Below, piece after piece: positions 7,620 through 10,844 of a stretch of DNA of 10,844 nucleotides. Position 1 is the stretch's first letter; each line of letters begins with the position of its first letter. This DNA comes from Porogramme epimiltina (lineage: Eukaryota; Basidiomycota; Agaricomycetes; Polyporales; Polyporaceae), in contig FTLJ01001100.1 of assembly GCA_900155495.1 (NCBI GenBank), forward strand, positions 1 to 10,844, read 5' to 3'. The notes below the pieces were generated by a model. The model was given only the letters and a program-made list of their open reading frames with translations, was not told the DNA's origin and did no database searches. The position numbers and the translations under genes are program-made.

Positions 7620-9795
7620 ATGAACGAAACACAATTTCGAGCTATACAAGGGAAGATGATCAGGAACCCGAAAAGCGCAAGCATGTTCCGCTGATCATAG
7701 ATCGTGTAACTCATGCGACTAACTGAATGATCTACAGGTACTCACAGCAGCGCGCAAAGGGTCTCCACCGGATATGATGGTTCTTGCCAACGCCTGGAAC
7801 GAACCTCCTGCGCCTATCCCTCTTCCGGACGCCCTTGACGTCTTCCTCGTTCATTTACAAGAGAATCGTGTTCCCACCGCGAACTTGGAAACAGCGAGGT
7901 ACTCAGACCGCGCGAATCTCGCGTTCACTTCCATGCTCGGGATCGGCAAAATGGGACAAGTCCTCCCCGAAGATAGCCCCGAAGTGCGCCTCCTCGCCGA
8001 TGCGTGGCCCGGCCTCTACAAGTGGAGCGTTTTCATCTTCGTCACTCGCGTGGAAACCCTTGGGGACTCCGATTCGCGGAGGAGGGGCGCGATTGACGTG
8101 TTATCGGTACTTTGGTACACCCTCTGCTACCGTGACGTCATCCGCGTGCGCATGGTCCCCTCTCCCCGTACCCTCGAGATCGCGACGCGCCTCTGGCTAG
8201 AAGAGAACGACGGGACCGAGCGCGGCCTGGTTAACATCCCCATGGGAACGTGTCTTCTACAGTGCATCCTGCACGAGGCACGCGCGGCCGATCTCGATCG
8301 CGTTGTGCAAGCCGCGGGTGGGAAGGCGACCGAGATCGCGAAGCTCGCCCTCGCGCGCCTCCAACGTACGCTTAGGGAGCCCCAGCTCATCCCCTCAAAC
8401 GTATCTATGCGTATCGACCTCATTAATGCACTCTCGCGCGAGCGCGACCACGCACTGCGGAACGCCCTTCTAGCAGCGAACGTCATGCCGGCGATCACGG
8501 GCGCCCTAGTCAAGATCTCGCTGGCTTTGAACGTGTCGCCTGACTCTTCCTTCCTGGACCCAATGATCGCGGGCCTCGGGTACCTGCGCAACTGCCTGGA
8601 GTCCTCTGACGGATTCACCTGGGTGGCGCAGGCCATCAGCGCAGGGCTCTTGAGCGTGATGTGCAATTGTAGCACGCGATTTCAAGAGCTCGCTCCCGAC
8701 GACTTCGAGATGGTCGAGGAGCTTCTGAAGATCCTTCCACCGTACCTCGTCTATCGTTCTGTGATCGAGACCGTGGGCAATGCGCTAGCGAAGATTGAGC
8801 GCGGCCCACAGAAGCAGCGTGTGGAGCGCAGCAAGGTGAAGGAGTTGTGGGCGGTGTTCTACGACCTCGCACAGCAACGCATCGAGATTGTGAAGGAAGC
8901 GGAAGCCGTTAGAGGTAAACAGATTGTTTGCGATAACGCCAAGGTGAGTGGTTTGCACGTAGTTTGAGGGTCTCTTACAAAGCCAGTCGTATCACTTCCA
9001 GTGTCAGAAGATGGGGTCGAAAGAAGAGGTACGGCGATGCGGTGGATGTTTGTCAACGCATTACTGCTCGAAGGTCAGAAGTCGCTAGTAACTCGAGAGA
9101 GCTTATTCAAATGCTCGAAATTCTCCAGGAATGCCAAGAGGTCGCGTGGAAGGAAGGTGATCACAAGACGATGTGCAAACTGAAGCAACGATCTCGCTTA
9201 GGTGACGTCCTTTCCTGCGTCTGATATGCTTTCGAATTGTTAATCAGCATCAACAGAAGGGAAATCGGCGTCTGTATCGAAGCGCGACTACGAATTCTTC
9301 CACTATCTCACTCTCTTCGATGCTCGCATGCATCTAGACGAACTGAAGAGCATCGCGCGACGCAAGTACCCCGACATCCCACCACACAAGCTCGTTGTCG
9401 CCATCGATCAATCCGTGACCCCTGCAACATACTCCGTCAAACCCTTGGACACCTTCACTCTACCCCACGATCACGCCATCAAGTCCATGAATGAAGAGGC
9501 TCGTAATGACGCTCTCATCGAGAAAGTGCAGAACGCGCCAGAGTCTTTCACCATCGTGGAGATGACTATCGCAGGTGGACCCGCACGGGCGATGGTTATG
9601 ACACTCGCGACGGGGGGTTTCTGGATGCTAGACATGGATGAAGGGCGTACGTCGAACGCCGCCCTCGGACTGGCTCGAGCCACGAAACTGGGAAGGGAGG
9701 AAGACTTTCGACGTGCCATGCAATGGGTGTTCCAGATTGCGGATAGCCTGCAGAGCAGTGGGGGAAACCGGCCTCGGAGGCGACTACTCCAGTGA
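7620..9795 (+). CDS. MYND-type zinc finger protein, five-exon fungal gene
   Basis: Modelled exons are 7620-7676, 7738-8943, 9002-9073, 9129-9201 and 9257-9795, joining to 1947 nt and 648 residues. Residues 1 to about 410 look helical and lack a recognised catalytic motif (for example WNEPPAPIPLPDALDVFLVH near the start). The MYND finger lies at 417-461: C417-x4-C422-x11-C434-x2-C437-x5-C443-x3-C447-x9-H457-x3-C461, with the typical YCSKECQ core and a Trp at 452. A C-terminal domain follows (about 476-640, with KRDYEFFHYLTLFDARMHL and a glycine-rich TIAGGPARAMV segment). MYND fingers are known as protein-protein interaction modules; the partner and pathway are unknown here. No SET domain motif, signal peptide or membrane segment is seen. 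The ATG at 7620 has A at -3 and follows a pyrimidine-rich leader; if exon 1 is wrong, the gene would begin at or upstream of the MM at 7774. The family is multi-copy in Agaricomycetes (from memory). The finger and exons 2-5 are secure; exon 1 is moderate. Confidence 0.88.
7677..7737 (+). other. Intron 1 of the MYND gene, putative GC-AG type
   Basis: This 61 nt intron has a GCAAGC donor, a consensus-like branch site (GACTAACTGA around 7717-7726) and a CTACAG acceptor. Joining in phase 0 links MIRNPKS to VLTAARKGSPPDMM, extending the protein upstream of the MM at 7774. If unspliced, the upstream frame reaches TGA within six codons. The branch point and acceptor are good. The donor is non-canonical, and the only nearby GT donor (7685) gives the wrong phase from the 7620 ATG. 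Confidence 0.5.
8944..9001 (+). other. Intron 2 of the MYND gene
   Basis: This is a 58 nt GT-AG intron with a perfect GTGAGT donor after an AAG codon and a CTTCCAG acceptor, phase 0. Removing it joins CDNAK to CQKMGSK, bringing the first two zinc-binding cysteines (417 and 422) together. If retained, the frame stops after eight codons at TGA 8965-8967. Confidence 0.9.
9074..9128 (+). other. Intron 3 of the MYND gene
   Basis: This is a 55 nt GT-AG intron in phase 0, with donor GTCAGA and acceptor CTCCAG. It lies inside the zinc finger: splicing joins HYCSK to ECQEVAW, the classic YCS-x2-CQ element. If retained, TAG follows within five codons. The donor is weaker than that of intron 2, but the restored motif makes the call strong. 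Confidence 0.9.
9202..9256 (+). other. Intron 4 of the MYND gene
   Basis: This is a 55 nt GT-AG intron in phase 1, with donor GTGACG, acceptor CAACAG and a TTGTTAATC stretch that could hold the branch adenosine. Splicing joins KQRSRL to EGKSASVSKRDYEFF through a split Glu codon and keeps the frame into the long C-terminal exon. If retained, the frame ends at TGA 9222-9224. Confidence 0.87.
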
Positions 9796-10174
9796 TGAGC
9801 CGACTCGGGGGCGGGCGAGCCGAGGGACGGTCCAGATAGTACAGGTGCCATGGGGCTATAATGATAGGGTATAAGTTATATAGTCATTCCGTATCGGCGA
9901 ATGGTGTGAAGTTGAAAACGGTCAGGCAGGTAGGTGAACGTGTCAGTAATATGTAGACGTTTCACCAGCTCCGCCAAAGTGGTGAACAGGAACTTCAATC
10001 ACGTGATCCATATCAATAACCATGGTGCACGCATTGTGACAGGGAATGATAGAGGAAAGTACATTTTAATATGCTAGGGATCGCAGGGAAATAACAAAAG
10101 GCCCGCCCAAAATCGTCTCGCCGTGCACGGGGTTGTCTGTCAATATTGCGCTGGGTCGACGCATAAGCGCCCAA
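9796..10174 (+). other. 3' flank of the MYND gene, no gene seen
   Basis: An AT-rich patch about 60-90 nt after the stop (TATAATGATAGGGTATAAGT near 9857-9876) is the likeliest 3'-end region, but no clear AATAAA is present. No further ORF of interest was seen before the C tract. Confidence 0.35.
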
Positions 10175-10192
10175 CCCCCCCCCCCCCCCCCC
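10175..10192. repeat. C18 homopolymer tract
   Basis: Eighteen consecutive C residues, followed by a pyrimidine-rich stretch to about 10350. ORFs reading through it (proline on +, glycine on -) are artefacts of the tract. Its exact length is prone to sequencing error and replication slippage. Confidence 0.95.
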
Positions 10193-10701
10193 GACGGCGA
10201 ACCATTTGCATCATGTTTGTGCTCGCGTCTACCCGTCTCCTCACCTCGCTGCGGTCCATCTACAGTGCTCCTGCTACATGCCTCCCCACCATCATGGCTT
10301 CTGCTCCCTGTGTTTCTGCTCTCTATGGCCCCTCTCCAGCGGGTATCTTGGCTCCCTTGCACCTCAGAGTAGACCATGCCCTAACGCGCCAATGTGACAA
10401 TACGATCCACACCTCACGACATGCCTCTCCGCGACTTGCCTCACGCACAAGTCGGAGCACTCCTTCGGAAGCCACATGTGTGGACGACTCAGCTGGCCTA
10501 AGGGGGGAGAGCTGCAGCTAAACACGGAGAAACCGATTCGTGTCATCTCATTTTCGGTGCGTTTCCTACTTTCGTTGTCTTAAAGACCGGTATGACTTAG
10601 GGAAAAGTTTGACCAGACATACTCGGTCCACGAAGCGGGCCGTCCTATCTACTAGCTGGAAATGGCTCTTGTGTCGGCCATCCAAGGTCAGCCCACCTTC
10701 G
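10193..10701. other. Pyrimidine-rich spacer without a recognisable gene
   Basis: Short overlapping ORFs occur in several frames (10123-10521 and others) with low-complexity, Ser/Pro/Cys-rich translations that match nothing known. The sequence may include the promoter of the possible gene starting at 10702, but no core element stands out. Confidence 0.4.
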
Positions 10702-10844
10702 ATGAACGCTGACAGTCAGCCTCACCCCGACTCCGAACAGAGCTACTGCTCATATATGGCCTACAACGTTATGGGGATTTTTGGTGCCTCCCCTCTCGTA
10801 CCACTCGCTGTGAGTTCGTCGCCACCCTTGTCACACATTCCATG
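10702..10844 (+). CDS. Possible first exon of a gene cut off by the window end
   Basis: The ATG at 10702 is the first in a frame open from 10522 to the window end. It encodes 36 residues (MNADSQPHPDSEQSY..., ending SPLVPLA), then reaches GTGAGT at 10810-10815, a strong donor in phase 0. If that donor is used, the remaining bases are intron and the gene continues beyond the window. The start context is weak (T at -3). The peptide matches no family I recognise. An ORF this short could be chance, so this is a tentative call. Confidence 0.28.
   Translation, partial: MNADSQPHPDSEQSYCSYMAYNVMGIFGASPLVPLAVSSSPPLSHIP

Noticed and set aside
7685..7737. GT-AG alternative for intron 1 with donor GTTCCG
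   Set aside because: Its length (53 nt) fits, but joining from the ATG at 7620 shifts the frame and gives an early stop, and the frame that would fit has no ATG before a stop at 7574-7576.
8127..8675. 182-codon ORF on the minus strand
   Set aside because: It is the shadow of MYND exon 2 in GC-rich coding sequence, with an Arg/Ser-rich translation and no known motif.
8964..9224. 86-codon + strand ORF across introns 2 to 4
   Set aside because: It arises from reading through introns; only its last part (ECQEVAW onward) is real coding sequence, namely exon 4.
9237..9494. 85-codon + strand ORF over the start of exon 5
   Set aside because: Wrong frame. The exon 5 frame continues the MYND protein and ends at 9795.
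10066..10377. Minus-strand ORF containing a glycine run
   Set aside because: The glycine run is only the C18 tract read in reverse, and the rest is low-complexity and unrecognised.
7127..10711. Shared CGATGAACGCTG word near 7127 and 10700
   Set aside because: A single 12-base match with no extended similarity is consistent with chance.
1..10844. tRNA, rRNA, CRISPR, telomere repeat or transposon ends
   Set aside because: Looking by eye for GTTCRA-type B boxes, regular spaced repeats, TTAGGG arrays and terminal repeats found nothing convincing.

Overview
The window looks like filamentous fungal DNA, most likely from a mushroom-forming basidiomycete (Agaricomycetes). The evidence is one convincing gene with a MYND zinc finger, short 55-61 nt introns of fungal type, GC-leaning coding sequence, and a protein architecture (long helical N-terminal region, MYND finger, conserved C-terminal domain) that I recognise from the large MYND families of these fungi. 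The genus cannot be told from the sequence alone.

Layout. Positions 1-1290 are a strongly GC-rich block with C-tract clusters and no recognisable gene. From 1290 to about 7490 base composition falls towards even. No ORF there matches a family I know, and no tRNA, rRNA, long terminal repeat, transposase or reverse transcriptase motif was seen. This stretch holds a few weak items: an ATG-initiated ORF at 3222-3764, an ORF at 4419-4841, two intron-split small ORF candidates (2341-2587 and 3987-4216), and some inverted repeats. I treat all of these as uncertain.

Positions 7490-7619 look like a pyrimidine-rich fungal promoter/leader. They run into the main gene, on the + strand at 7620-9795. I model it as five exons (7620-7676, 7738-8943, 9002-9073, 9129-9201, 9257-9795), giving 648 residues. 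The last three introns are well supported, because splicing rebuilds a complete eight-ligand MYND finger and keeps the frame into the C-terminal domain. The first intron, an apparent GC-AG intron, is plausible but less certain.

From 9796 to 10521 is 3' flank with an 18-C homopolymer. At the right edge an ORF starting at 10702 runs to a GTGAGT donor and may be the first exon of a second + strand gene cut off by the window.

No operon-like or multi-gene system is visible. The biological content is one intron-containing MYND gene in a gene-poor setting.
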